A model generated the notes under the pieces. That model saw nothing but the letters and a program-made list of their open reading frames with translations, had not been told where the DNA came from and made no database searches. A DNA stretch of 64,000 nucleotides from JADFXI01 sp963784135 (GTDB lineage: Bacteria; Nitrospirota; Thermodesulfovibrionia; Thermodesulfovibrionales; Dissulfurispiraceae): positions 1 through 64,000 of the forward strand of contig CAWAQG010000002.1 in NCBI GenBank assembly GCA_963784135.1, in the 5' to 3' direction. This document shows, one piece after another, positions 41,593-49,826 of this stretch. Numbering within the stretch: position 1 is the first letter of the stretch; each line of letters opens with the position of its first letter. The position numbers were made by a program, and so were the translations under genes.

Positions 41593-42328
41593 GAACGTCG
41601 GGAAAATCTTGTGGTTATTTATCCCCGCTGTCTCCCTTTTTCTAATTGCCTCATGTGCAGGCAAGGCTGTCGTCTCGCCGGAGGCGCTGTCCGCAAAGCC
41701 GGTGTTTAAGCCGGCAGAAGCAAAACAGCCTCCTGCAATGCCGGAGATGAAAGGTGAAAGGAGGCTTATCGTGGCCTCCTGGTACGGGCCCGACTTTAAC
41801 GGCAAGCCGACATCCTCGGGAGAGTTGTTCAACATGTATGCGCTGACCTGCGCACACAAGGAATATCCTTTTGGGACCCGATTGCTTGTTACCAATCCGA
41901 GAAACAACAAAGCGGTGGAATGCATAGTCAATGACAGGGGGCCCTTTGTTGCCGGGCGGGACCTGGATCTTTCCTATGCCGCAGCAAAGAAGATAGACCT
42001 CATTGGACCAGGGACAGCCACAGTTATGATAGAGCCGGAAGGGAGAGATATGCGCTATGTCAAATACGTTAAATACGACGTGCGCGGTCCGGTAGTCACC
42101 ATCCAGGTCGGCTCTTTCAGGGACGAATCGAATGCCGAGCGCCTGAGAAAAGCGCTGGAACTGCAATATTCAGGAGTATATATAATGACAGCTGATAAAG
42201 GCGGCGCCAGATATTACAGAGTACGCATCGGCAAATTCACTGCCGGGAGCAAAGCTGCTGAACTGGGCAAAACACTTGCAGACGAAGGGTACAATGTCCT
42301 TATAACCAAATTTGAACAGCAGATATGA
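41582..42328 (+). CDS. rlpA: RlpA-like septal-ring lipoprotein with SPOR domain
   Basis: A 248-residue lipoprotein. The signal peptide ends in FLIASC, a lipobox with Cys at about residue 25. The RlpA/DPBB domain (about 60-150) has ASWYGPDFNGKPTSSGE, ALTCAHKEYPFGTRL and the catalytic Asp region VNDRGPFVAGRDLDLS. A SPOR domain (about 170-245, VTIQVGSFRDESNAERLRKAL) binds denuded septal peptidoglycan. It is probably an outer-membrane-anchored lytic transglycosylase. argB follows within 15 bases. Confidence 0.92.
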   Translation: MSYRNVGKILWLFIPAVSLFLIASCAGKAVVSPEALSAKPVFKPAEAKQPPAMPEMKGERRLIVASWYGPDFNGKPTSSGELFNMYALTCAHKEYPFGTRLLVTNPRNNKAVECIVNDRGPFVAGRDLDLSYAAAKKIDLIGPGTATVMIEPEGRDMRYVKYVKYDVRGPVVTIQVGSFRDESNAERLRKALELQYSGVYIMTADKGGARYYRVRIGKFTAGSKAAELGKTLADEGYNVLITKFEQQI

Positions 42329-42341
42329 TAATATACCAAAA

Positions 42342-43217
42342 ATGGAAAAGCTGATCGAAAAAGCAAACATTCTGATTGAGGCGCTGCCGTTCATACGCAA
42401 TTTCTACGGAAAGACCTTCGTGATAAAGTACGGAGGCGCTGCACAGGTTGAAGACGAACTGAAAAACAGTTTTGCCCAGGACATTGTGCTTATGAATTTC
42501 ATCGGCATTAAACCTATTATCGTCCATGGCGGCGGCCCCAGGATCAGCAAGACCATGAAAAAGATGGGCAAAGAGCCGTCATTTATTCAGGGACAGCGCG
42601 TCACGGACCAGGAGACCATTGACATCGTTGAAATGGTGCTGGGCCTTATCAATAAGGAAATAGTCGCGCTGATCAACAGCCACGGAGGCAAGGCGGTCGG
42701 CTTAAGCGGTAAAGACGGCGGGATGGTCAAAGCGAAAAAGAAACTCCTTAAAAAGGGCCTCGCTGCCGGAGAAGAGGAAATTATCGACATCGGACTTGTC
42801 GGAGAGGTCGACTCAGTCGATCCGGAGATACTCGATTGTATAGAAAAGGGTGGTTTTGTTCCGGTCATATCGCCTATCGGAGTGGGGAGCAGGGGAGAGA
42901 CTTTAAATATCAATGCCGATTACGTGGCGTCAGCTATTGCTTCTTCTTTAAAAGCCGAAAAATTCATACTCCTTACCGATGTGCCTGGAATAAGCGATAA
43001 AAGAGGCGGCGTCATATCAACGGTCAGCAAGAAAGAGATAAAAAAGCTTATTGACAACGGAACGGTCTCAGGGGGTATGCTCCCGAAGGTGCAGGCATGC
43101 ACCCGCGCCATTGATGCGGGAGTAAAAAAGACGCATATTGTTGACGGCAGAATGCCCCATTGCCTGCTCCTTGAGATATTCACAAAAGAAGGGATCGGAA
43201 CAGAAATCGTTGGTTAG
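42342..43217 (+). CDS. argB: Acetylglutamate kinase
   Basis: A 291-residue kinase for the second step of arginine synthesis. TFVIKYGGAAQ, IVHGGGPRISKTMKKMG, GQRVTDQETIDIVEMVL, LSGKDGGMVKA and LLTDVPGISD are typical; GGMLPKVQACTRAIDAGV binds ATP. Length and the N-terminal helix (MEKLIEKANILIEALPFIR) fit the arginine-inhibited hexameric form. The ATG at 42342 has no Shine-Dalgarno. Other arg genes are not in view. Confidence 0.94.
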   Translation: MEKLIEKANILIEALPFIRNFYGKTFVIKYGGAAQVEDELKNSFAQDIVLMNFIGIKPIIVHGGGPRISKTMKKMGKEPSFIQGQRVTDQETIDIVEMVLGLINKEIVALINSHGGKAVGLSGKDGGMVKAKKKLLKKGLAAGEEEIIDIGLVGEVDSVDPEILDCIEKGGFVPVISPIGVGSRGETLNINADYVASAIASSLKAEKFILLTDVPGISDKRGGVISTVSKKEIKKLIDNGTVSGGMLPKVQACTRAIDAGVKKTHIVDGRMPHCLLLEIFTKEGIGTEIVG

Positions 43218-43301
43218 CGCCTAAGGACTCGCGAATAAATCGCTCACCGTTTTAATGCCTCCTTCTACCTCCTAATTCTTTTTATCGATACAGAAGACGC
43301 T

Positions 43302-44105
43302 TTATAATTTCTTTGCAGACGGAGCTGACGGCACGTTCGGGCCGTGGCATTCAGTGCAGTTCTGCTGGGCCGTAATCCCCACGTCTGATACCGCTTTCCA
43401 TGTGGCTCTTGGCTTATACGTACCGTCCTTCCAGGCGTTCAGGTCCCGGACAAGGTGGTATGCAACGCTTGCCGATACACGGGCACACCTGTCTCTTCTT
43501 TCAGGACTGCCGAAAGCATAACCGGACGCCTTCATCCACTTGCCTACCGATACATGACAAAGCGGCGAGTCGCTTGTAGTCTGGATAATCGCTGCTTTCA
43601 CCCTTGGTACTTTGGGCGTGTATGCAGGAAGGGCTGTTTCGGAATACCACTGCAATGCGTCAGCTCCGATTGCTGCGCCGTCTTCACACTCAGGGCCGGC
43701 GATTCTGGGGCCGATAATCATATTACTGACAATGTTGGCCCCGGCATTGGAGCCGCATATGGTCCCCCAGCCAACCATTCCCCCCTCAAGAAAAACATAA
43801 GCATCAACAGGAAATGACGTATAGGGTCCACCCACTTTTTCCCTGAGCTGACTAAATACGCTGCTGATAACAGCCGCCCCGCAAAACACCCGGTACCATT
43901 CATTATAGGCAAGCTCCGCTGTCTTTTCAGGGTCGAGTTTTACATATGGCCACGGCCATTTCTCTGTTGGACCGCCTGATGCTTCAGCTCTTGCCAGCAG
44001 ACTCAGCCCCCCCACTGTCGCAGTTGCGATCCCGGCAAAAATTCCTGCTCCCTTAAGAAGCCCCCTTCTTGATACCCCTTCGTCGAACATCTTTTCAACA
44101 TCCAT
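43302..44105 (-). CDS. Split-Soret-type cytochrome c, Tat-exported
   Basis: A 267-residue protein with a twin-arginine signal (SRRGLLKGAGIFAG, then a hydrophobic run to ARAEA). The body has the C_GCAxxG_C_C-like layout seen in split-Soret cytochrome c: YRVFCGAAVISSVFSQL, GGMVGWGTICGSNAGA, SPLCHVSVGKW and one CXXCH (NCTECHGP) near the C-terminus. It would sit in the periplasm and transfer electrons. AGGAGG precedes the ATG at 44105. It follows a DUF2892 gene and a Crp/Fnr gene on the same strand. Confidence 0.8.
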   Translation of the reverse strand: MDVEKMFDEGVSRRGLLKGAGIFAGIATATVGGLSLLARAEASGGPTEKWPWPYVKLDPEKTAELAYNEWYRVFCGAAVISSVFSQLREKVGGPYTSFPVDAYVFLEGGMVGWGTICGSNAGANIVSNMIIGPRIAGPECEDGAAIGADALQWYSETALPAYTPKVPRVKAAIIQTTSDSPLCHVSVGKWMKASGYAFGSPERRDRCARVSASVAYHLVRDLNAWKDGTYKPRATWKAVSDVGITAQQNCTECHGPNVPSAPSAKKL

Positions 44106-44144
44106 AGTTACCACCTCCTGATAATCCTTTTTCATATTGTCGCC

Positions 44145-44336
44145 CTACTTGCAGCTTTTACAGGTCGAGAACCCTAAAATGGCATAGGGAGGACACCATC
44201 CAACCAGACCCGTCGCCAGGGGAATGGTCCCGAGATAAGCCCACGGCGAATGGGGTCCGGCAAAGGCCAGTGAGACAATACCTATGCCTGCAAGCACCCT
44301 TATGGTCCGTTCTATCGGGCCTATGTTTTTCTTCAT
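44145..44336 (-). CDS. DUF2892 (YgaP-like) membrane protein
   Basis: A 63-residue inner-membrane protein of the DUF2892 family: IGPIERTIRVLAGIGIVSLA (first helix), then a second helix ending in GWCPPYAILGFSTCKSC. Cys residues near the end are typical. These small proteins are often next to Crp/Fnr regulators and sulfur or nitric-oxide-related genes; the function is unknown. AGGAGG precedes the ATG. It is probably co-transcribed with the cytochrome gene. Confidence 0.88.
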   Translation of the reverse strand: MKKNIGPIERTIRVLAGIGIVSLAFAGPHSPWAYLGTIPLATGLVGWCPPYAILGFSTCKSCK

Positions 44337-44396
44337 GTTGCTACCTCCTGAAGTGAATTCTTAGTTATATATTAAGGACAGACGGAGGCTGCTGTA

Positions 44397-44411
44397 TGTG
44401 ACAAAGTCACA
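44397..44411. promoter_or_regulatory. Crp/Fnr-like palindrome upstream of the DUF2892-cytochrome operon
   Basis: TGTGACAAAGTCACA is a perfect 15-bp palindrome in the gap between the Crp/Fnr gene and the DUF2892 gene. A -10-like TAATAT (44370-44375, minus strand) puts its centre near -41, the position of class II activator sites. The adjacent regulator is the obvious candidate to bind it. Confidence 0.65.
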
Positions 44412-44426
44412 AAAGCAAGCTGGGGC

Positions 44427-45068
44427 CTATGATTTGAGAATGGTTATTTCGTTCCTGGAAAGAGCTAATATACCCTTTCGTTCGAGATCTTTAAGGACCC
44501 TGCTTACCACTTCCCTTGAAGTTCCCAGGTCATAAGCAATATTCTGGTGTGTTGATCTCAGGACTCCATGTTCAGCCTTTCCCGCAAGATATTCCCTGAG
44601 TCTTATGTCCATTCTGCCAAAGGCAACTTCTTCCACAAGGGCCATAACCGTAGTGAGACGCATGTTCATAATTTCGAAAACAAATTGTCTTATATCCTCG
44701 CTCGTATCCATCAATCTGCGGAAGTCCTCCGCCGGAACGAGGAGCATCGATCCCTCATTTAAAGAAACGGCATTGGCAGGATACGGAGTCTTCGCGAGGA
44801 TGCACGAGGCGTTGAGGATGCAGGTCTCACCCCTGCCGATCTCGTAAAGGGTGATCTCGCGTCCACCCTCCCCAACCTTGTAAACGCGAATTTCTCCGGC
44901 GAGCAGAAAGGCGATTGCCGAACACGTATCTCCTTCAGAGTAAATGAGCATTCCCGCCGGAAACGAGCTGAGGGTGGCCTTTGAGAGAATATGCCTGATT
45001 TGGCCTTCTGGCGCCCGGCGAAGAGCCGGGAACAACTCGACTAATTCAGTGCGCGATAATCCATTCAT
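44427..45068 (-). CDS. Crp/Fnr-family transcriptional regulator
   Basis: A 213-residue regulator with an N-terminal cyclic-nucleotide-binding-like beta roll (about 15-125; GMLIYSEGDTCSAIAFLLAG, ITLYEIGRGETCIL) and a C-terminal winged helix (VLRSTHQNIAYDLGTSREVVSRVLKDL). The recognition helix TSREVVSRVL fits a TGTGA-type site. There is no FNR-type N-terminal Cys cluster; single cysteines occur in the beta roll. It probably controls the downstream DUF2892/cytochrome genes. Confidence 0.9.
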   Translation of the reverse strand: MNGLSRTELVELFPALRRAPEGQIRHILSKATLSSFPAGMLIYSEGDTCSAIAFLLAGEIRVYKVGEGGREITLYEIGRGETCILNASCILAKTPYPANAVSLNEGSMLLVPAEDFRRLMDTSEDIRQFVFEIMNMRLTTVMALVEEVAFGRMDIRLREYLAGKAEHGVLRSTHQNIAYDLGTSREVVSRVLKDLERKGILALSRNEITILKS

Positions 45069-45154
45069 ATCATTTGATTAATTTTAAGCATGAGGACCTG
45101 GTCCAGTCAGCCCGGTTTGAAACAGCAAAGAAGCTTATTGGTTTAGCGGCAGAA

Positions 45155-46042
45155 TCACAGGTGTTCACTTTTTAGTTCCAGCAAGTCTCTGACCGCCCTT
45201 AAATTCCGGGCATCGTCATTTTCGTTCTTCTTGGGCGTTTCAAGGATGAGCGGTATTGATTTTAACGCCGGATGATTTAAAAACCTTTTCAGTCCTTCTA
45301 TACCAATCCGCCCCTCTCCGATGTGTTCGTGCCTGTCTACTCTGGAATTGCAATCTTTTTTGGAATCATTAAAATGTATAAGTTTTACTGCGTCAATGCC
45401 TGCATAAGTTTTCACATCCTCTACAAATTCCTCCAAACCGTCTTTGTCTGATAAATTGTAGCCTGCAGCAAAAGCGTGACAGGTATCAATGCAAAGTCCG
45501 CCAATCAGTCCCTTATCGACACCGTCCGCAATATCAGCAAGGTCCCTGATGCGCGACGATATATCACCCTTTTCCCCGGCAGTATTCTCAAGCAGGAGTT
45601 TGGCCTTCCACTTTTTTTCTTTGGAAACCCTCCCAAGTGCCTGAACAGCTCTTCTCCGTGCAATGTCTTCCTTGTCCTGTGAAGCGCTGCCGGTATGAAG
45701 CACTACATAATCCGCGCCTAATGAGTCCGCCAGGTCCATCTCTCTTGCGAGAAGGCGGCCCGATTGTTCGAGCAGACTTTTGTCCAGAGCAGCAAGGTTT
45801 ATCAGATAAGAACTGTGTATGAAAACCGGGTTTATATCGTAATCGTTTCTCAGTTGCCTGAATTTTTCAATTGAATCCTGCGGTATATCGCTGGTAATCC
45901 ATTGCCTCGGATTATGAGAAAAAATCTGCATGGTTGAGCAGCCAAGCTCCCTGGCCCGCTCAAGGGACAAATGGATACCGCCCGCTATTGAGGTGTGGAC
46001 CCCAAGCCGTCTATGTAAATTCACCCTTGAGTCCTTTCCCAT
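45155..46042 (-). CDS. nfo: Endonuclease IV (AP endonuclease)
   Basis: A 295-residue TIM-barrel zinc enzyme that cuts abasic sites. LGVHTSIAGGIHLSLERA, MQIFSHNPRQW, VFIHSSYLINLA, YVVLHTGSA, LLLENTAGE, GLCIDTCHAFAAGY, LIHFNDSK and RHEHIGEG supply the His/Asp/Glu metal ligands. IPLILETPK ends the active site. The first 30 codons are duplicated at 50793-50886 with about 95 % identity. No operon partner is visible. Confidence 0.95.
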   Translation of the reverse strand: MGKDSRVNLHRRLGVHTSIAGGIHLSLERARELGCSTMQIFSHNPRQWITSDIPQDSIEKFRQLRNDYDINPVFIHSSYLINLAALDKSLLEQSGRLLAREMDLADSLGADYVVLHTGSASQDKEDIARRRAVQALGRVSKEKKWKAKLLLENTAGEKGDISSRIRDLADIADGVDKGLIGGLCIDTCHAFAAGYNLSDKDGLEEFVEDVKTYAGIDAVKLIHFNDSKKDCNSRVDRHEHIGEGRIGIEGLKRFLNHPALKSIPLILETPKKNENDDARNLRAVRDLLELKSEHL

Positions 46043-46301
46043 CTTTTACACTTTTGTAAATATAGAATACCATAAGTTCAGGGAATCAAGGTGATTTCGA
46101 TGTTGCAACTTTCCCTTGTAATTTTGCATTATGCCTGATAGCCTATTGCAGGGCTGCGATATGTTAAAAGTAAAATTATCTTATGGAGGAAGAGTGGAAT
46201 CGTGCCTGTTTTTTCATAGATGAAATATTTTTTGCAAAGGGATCTTGATTTTCAGTTGGAGTGCTTAAGATGCAGCAGTTAGTATTCAAAGGAGGCATGA
46301 C

Positions 46302-46520
46302 ATGTACCACAGCGAAACAGAAGCAAAAGAGTTGATATGCCCTTATCTGATGTCAGGTTTATACGCTAATAACAGAGCAATATCTGAAACTGAAAATATG
46401 CAATTGAGTGATACAGCCATTAGGGCAGTTCATTGCAAAGGGTCAAAATGTATGGCATGGCGCTGGTCATCAGTGGGATCAACAAGAGATAAAGGATCCT
46501 GCGGTTTGGCGAGAGCATGA
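46302..46520 (+). CDS. Small Cys/Trp-motif hypothetical protein
   Basis: A 72-residue protein with a strong Shine-Dalgarno (AAAGGAGGCATGAC). It holds CPYLMSG and then HCKGSKCMAWRWSS...GSCGLARA, a C-x-G-x-x-C-x-x-W-R-W...CGLA pattern that I have seen in small phage-type and bacterial hypothetical proteins; a metal-binding knuckle is likely. The stop overlaps the next gene's start (ATGA), so the two are coupled. Function unknown. Confidence 0.65.
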   Translation: MYHSETEAKELICPYLMSGLYANNRAISETENMQLSDTAIRAVHCKGSKCMAWRWSSVGSTRDKGSCGLARA

Positions 46521-46744
46521 AAAACATATACACCAAACATGAGATTTTCGTAAAACTGCAAGAAATTGTGAACTCAAAAGAGGGCCTTTGGTGGAAGATG
46601 AGAGACCTTGCCAAGACATACGACTACCTGGTCATTTCCGACAACAACGGGAAGATTCTCAAGAAGCTCGACGTGCTGGAAGCGGACTTGGGACCGACGG
46701 AAGAGATTGCAGCACTGCGGGCGGCAATCGCAGGGCGGGCTTAG
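46517..46744 (+). CDS. Hypothetical protein coupled to the Cys/Trp-motif gene
   Basis: A 75-residue helical protein overlapping the upstream gene by 4 bp. The sequence (EIFVKLQEIVNSKEGLWWKM...LDVLEADLGPTEEIAALRAA) is amphipathic with an acidic C-terminal half. I recognise no family. Coupling with a small motif protein suggests a two-component module, perhaps of phage origin. Confidence 0.6.
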   Translation: MKNIYTKHEIFVKLQEIVNSKEGLWWKMRDLAKTYDYLVISDNNGKILKKLDVLEADLGPTEEIAALRAAIAGRA

Positions 46745-46857
46745 TACCGGCAAAGACCAGCAACATTATTTATTAACCTTGAGTTGATAGTTCCGATAAC
46801 TGTTGGCGGTGTATCATATCCTCAGAATATTCTCCAAGTAAATCTTACTGGTTCTCT

Positions 46858-47109
46858 TTAAGGGATAAGGAACATGTTGCCATCCTCCTGTTGTCCGGCA
46901 GGGTACTCTTCTACAGGTCGCCCAAGAATCCAACTTGCTTCTATTGCAGTTATTTCTGTCCACTCTTTAATGTCCCGAGATTCAAAGCCGGTCGCGTCAT
47001 CAAAGTGCTGAGCCACAGGGTTTCTGTCTGATGCAATACAGTAGTGCCGCCCCTCTGTTGATATAATCTGTGTCTCACCGCTTTCATTTTTCCTTTTGTA
47101 GTGTTTCAT
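46858..47109 (-). CDS. Hypothetical protein
   Basis: An 83-residue protein starting at the ATG at 47109 behind GAGGAG. The N-terminus (MKHYKRKNESGETQIISTEG) is basic, and the body has AIEASWILGRPVEEYPAGQQ. I do not recognise it. It converges on the small Cys/Trp-motif gene pair. Confidence 0.55.
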   Translation of the reverse strand: MKHYKRKNESGETQIISTEGRHYCIASDRNPVAQHFDDATGFESRDIKEWTEITAIEASWILGRPVEEYPAGQQEDGNMFLIP

Positions 47110-47535
47110 TGTGTTCTCCTCTTTTGTGACATACGCCTGTCGTATTCTAATATAACCGGAAAATTGATTTGTGACAACCTCCTTTATTGCTTTCATCCTG
47201 AGGGGTTACTGTTGAAAATCCGCAGCAGTTGCACATCAGGATACATGTGGACTGTCAGTTGGAGGCAATTGCGGCAGGTTCACAGGAGTCAACGTTTTTG
47301 ATCATCCTGTTTATTGTGAGGAATTCAATCGGAAATTGATAATGCGGCAGTCCCCAATTTATGTGAATTCGTCACGCTTCGAGGGCTGACCCCACCCGAA
47401 TCCAAATAAACCATTCCAGTGTTCCATACTATAGTTTCAAATAACCACATAAGGTTTTTTGTGGATTAATTGATCTAAATTTTTATATGATTTAACTCAG
47501 TTTTCAAAGCAAATCAGGAATACAGGAGATCTGTC
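47110..47535. other. Intergenic stretch before the TonB receptor
   Basis: About 425 bases. It should hold the promoter of the receptor, but I see no clear consensus, no riboswitch blocks and no Fur-box-like palindrome. A short AACCACATAAGGTTTTTTGTGG inverted repeat lies near 47440-47463. The only long open frames lack Shine-Dalgarno sequences. Confidence 0.4.
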
Positions 47536-49488
47536 ATAGACTTTAAAAGCACTGCAAAACCATCTTTTGTCCTGCAATTATTTCTTATCCCGTGTATTTT
47601 TTCCATAGCCTGCTTTGTAGGCACATCTTATGGTGCCGATAGTGAAGATAAATCTGTTGACTCTAACCATGCAGATACCGTATCTATGGAATCCCTTTTG
47701 ACCTTGAAACTTGAGGATCTTTTGAATCTCGAGGTCGTTTCGGCAACGAGGAGTACAAAGCCACTGTCAAAGGTTGCCGAAAATATGGAGGTTATCACTG
47801 AGGAAGATATAGAGCTTATGAACGCGCATACCCTGGCAGATGTGCTTCGAACGGTCAACGGCATTCAGTTGAATGTTTATATGGGAAGTCCCGGGACTGC
47901 TTCATACCCATTCTTACAAGGGTCTAATATGGATGAAGTGCTTGTTGTTATAGACGGGATAGTTATTAACGAAATTGCTGATAACATAGCACTAACAGAG
48001 ACTGTTCCTGTCCAGAACATCGAAAGGATCGAGGTTATAAAAGGACCTGCATCTTCTGCGTGGGGGTCATCCCTGGGAGGGGTGATAAATGTAATAACAA
48101 AGTCAGGTGATCTTAATTCAATGCCTTCCGGGACTTTAGCTGCTTCTTATGGCGAAAAAACCACGTATGACTTCAAGGGTGATGTCTCAGGCGGAACAGA
48201 CAAACTGGGTTATTATTTTTATGCAGGCACCTTGCATACCGACGGCTTACTGCCCTTCCAGCAGGCATTTTCGAACAACTTCTATACAAAGTTCTTATAT
48301 AAAATTGCCAACAATACAGACATAAAATTCACTCTTTTGTACGATAATGCCTCGGATGTAGAAGGCAATTTTCCTGTTTTAGATGATGAGTTCGCTAAGA
48401 ACAGTTCCAACAGCTTATTAGCAACTCTTTCGCTGTCAACCAATTTAAATAATAACCTCCAGGCCATTTTCTCATTAAGGACAGCTCTCCAGAATATAAA
48501 TTATATCAGGAACATATACAGCACAGGCGCCGATAATGGGAGCTTTAAGGAGGAAGACAGGAAAACCGGCGGAAGCGCAAAGCTGTTGTGGAGTCTATCT
48601 GACCAAAAAGTTGTTATCGGCGCCGACTTTGATAATTGGCTATTAAAGGAGAGTGACTTTGTTAACGGAAATCACAGTGAGGACAAATGGGCGATTTTTA
48701 CCAATGATACAATCACCTTAGGCAAGTTTACCGTTACCCCCGGCATAAGGGTGGATTCTTCGGAATACATAAGCAACTTTATAAGTCCCAGTCTGGGCAT
48801 AACCTACGACTTGGGTCACAAAACAATCTTCAGATTATATGCGGGGAGAGGGTTTAATGATCCGACAATAGGTCAACTATATGGTGATTCCGTTTATTAC
48901 AGACATAATGCCAATCTCAAGCCTGAGGAGGTATGGTCTTATCAGCCAGGGTTGGAAACAGGCATTTTAGAGTATTTCTGGTTAAAAGCAAGCTTCTTCA
49001 GTCATAACATACGAGACGCTATAACATGGCAGACACTTGATCCCAATACATATACATGGACTTACGTGAACAGCGATAGAATCCGGAGACAGGGAGAGGA
49101 ACTGGAGTTAAGGACTATTCCATTCTATAACTTAACGTTGGCGGCGGCGGCTTCGTTTATAAAAACAACAGACTTGACGACCGGTGAAAAAATCATGGAC
49201 GCGCCTACCAATACTTACAGTGTGTCTCTTCAGTATGACGACAAAAAGTCTTTAAGTGCCCTTATCAAGGGTTATTACATTTGGTATAATTCGGACAGCT
49301 TCTATCTGGGTAAATACAACTCGATGCTTTTTGATTTAAATATAATTAAGCCGCTTTATAAGGGTAAAAGTTCTTCCGTTGAGGCGTATTTTACCGGTCA
49401 CAATATTTTTGATGGGGCGCAGTACCCGTTATTGGAATATGCGAATGCCCACAGATGGTTTGAGGGTGGCTTGAGATACAAGTTTTAA
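47536..49488 (+). CDS. TonB-dependent outer-membrane receptor with non-standard start
   Basis: A receptor for import of iron complexes, corrinoids or similar ligands. The plug has NLEVVSATRSTKPLSKVAEN, MDEVLVVIDGIVINE, VQNIERIEVIKGPASSAWG and GGVINVITKSG; the barrel ends in WFEGGLRYKF with the C-terminal aromatic. The first ATG in frame is at 47686, but it would lack a signal peptide. Upstream, the same frame encodes FKSTAKPSFVLQLF...IACFVGTSYGADS, a good signal peptide, which begins after AGGAG at an ATA codon (47536). No ATG, GTG or TTG is available there. Either ATA is used or the start codon is mutated. Ligand unknown. Confidence 0.87.
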   Translation: MDFKSTAKPSFVLQLFLIPCIFSIACFVGTSYGADSEDKSVDSNHADTVSMESLLTLKLEDLLNLEVVSATRSTKPLSKVAENMEVITEEDIELMNAHTLADVLRTVNGIQLNVYMGSPGTASYPFLQGSNMDEVLVVIDGIVINEIADNIALTETVPVQNIERIEVIKGPASSAWGSSLGGVINVITKSGDLNSMPSGTLAASYGEKTTYDFKGDVSGGTDKLGYYFYAGTLHTDGLLPFQQAFSNNFYTKFLYKIANNTDIKFTLLYDNASDVEGNFPVLDDEFAKNSSNSLLATLSLSTNLNNNLQAIFSLRTALQNINYIRNIYSTGADNGSFKEEDRKTGGSAKLLWSLSDQKVVIGADFDNWLLKESDFVNGNHSEDKWAIFTNDTITLGKFTVTPGIRVDSSEYISNFISPSLGITYDLGHKTIFRLYAGRGFNDPTIGQLYGDSVYYRHNANLKPEEVWSYQPGLETGILEYFWLKASFFSHNIRDAITWQTLDPNTYTWTYVNSDRIRRQGEELELRTIPFYNLTLAAAASFIKTTDLTTGEKIMDAPTNTYSVSLQYDDKKSLSALIKGYYIWYNSDSFYLGKYNSMLFDLNIIKPLYKGKSSSVEAYFTGHNIFDGAQYPLLEYANAHRWFEGGLRYKF

Positions 49489-49826
49489 TGGGAACCAGTT
49501 TAAATTACCGCCATCTTGAACCCGTCGACTTCTACACGTAACTGTGCTCGACCACTTTTGCGCCCACATTTATTTTTGAGAGAAACCTTGCATCCGTAGC
49601 ATAAACGCCACAGGGTTGATTTCAGGAAGGAGTTTCCCATTACAGTCGCTTATGGTAATATGTTAAAAAAGGCCTCTCGATGGATTCTTGAAATCTGGAA
49701 TGAGCAATTGATATAGCTGCAAGGAAAATCAAGACTTGTTGTTAAATGGATTGTTTGTGGCATAAAGACTGCATTGAGGGCAGACTCAAGCCAGATTAAC
49801 CATGTGCTTCATCTGGGGTAACTGAT
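49489..49826. other. Intergenic stretch between the TonB receptor and the RAYT element
   Basis: No supported gene. A 46-codon minus-strand frame near 49490-49640 lacks a Shine-Dalgarno. No terminator with a clear T-run is visible after the receptor. Confidence 0.4.
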
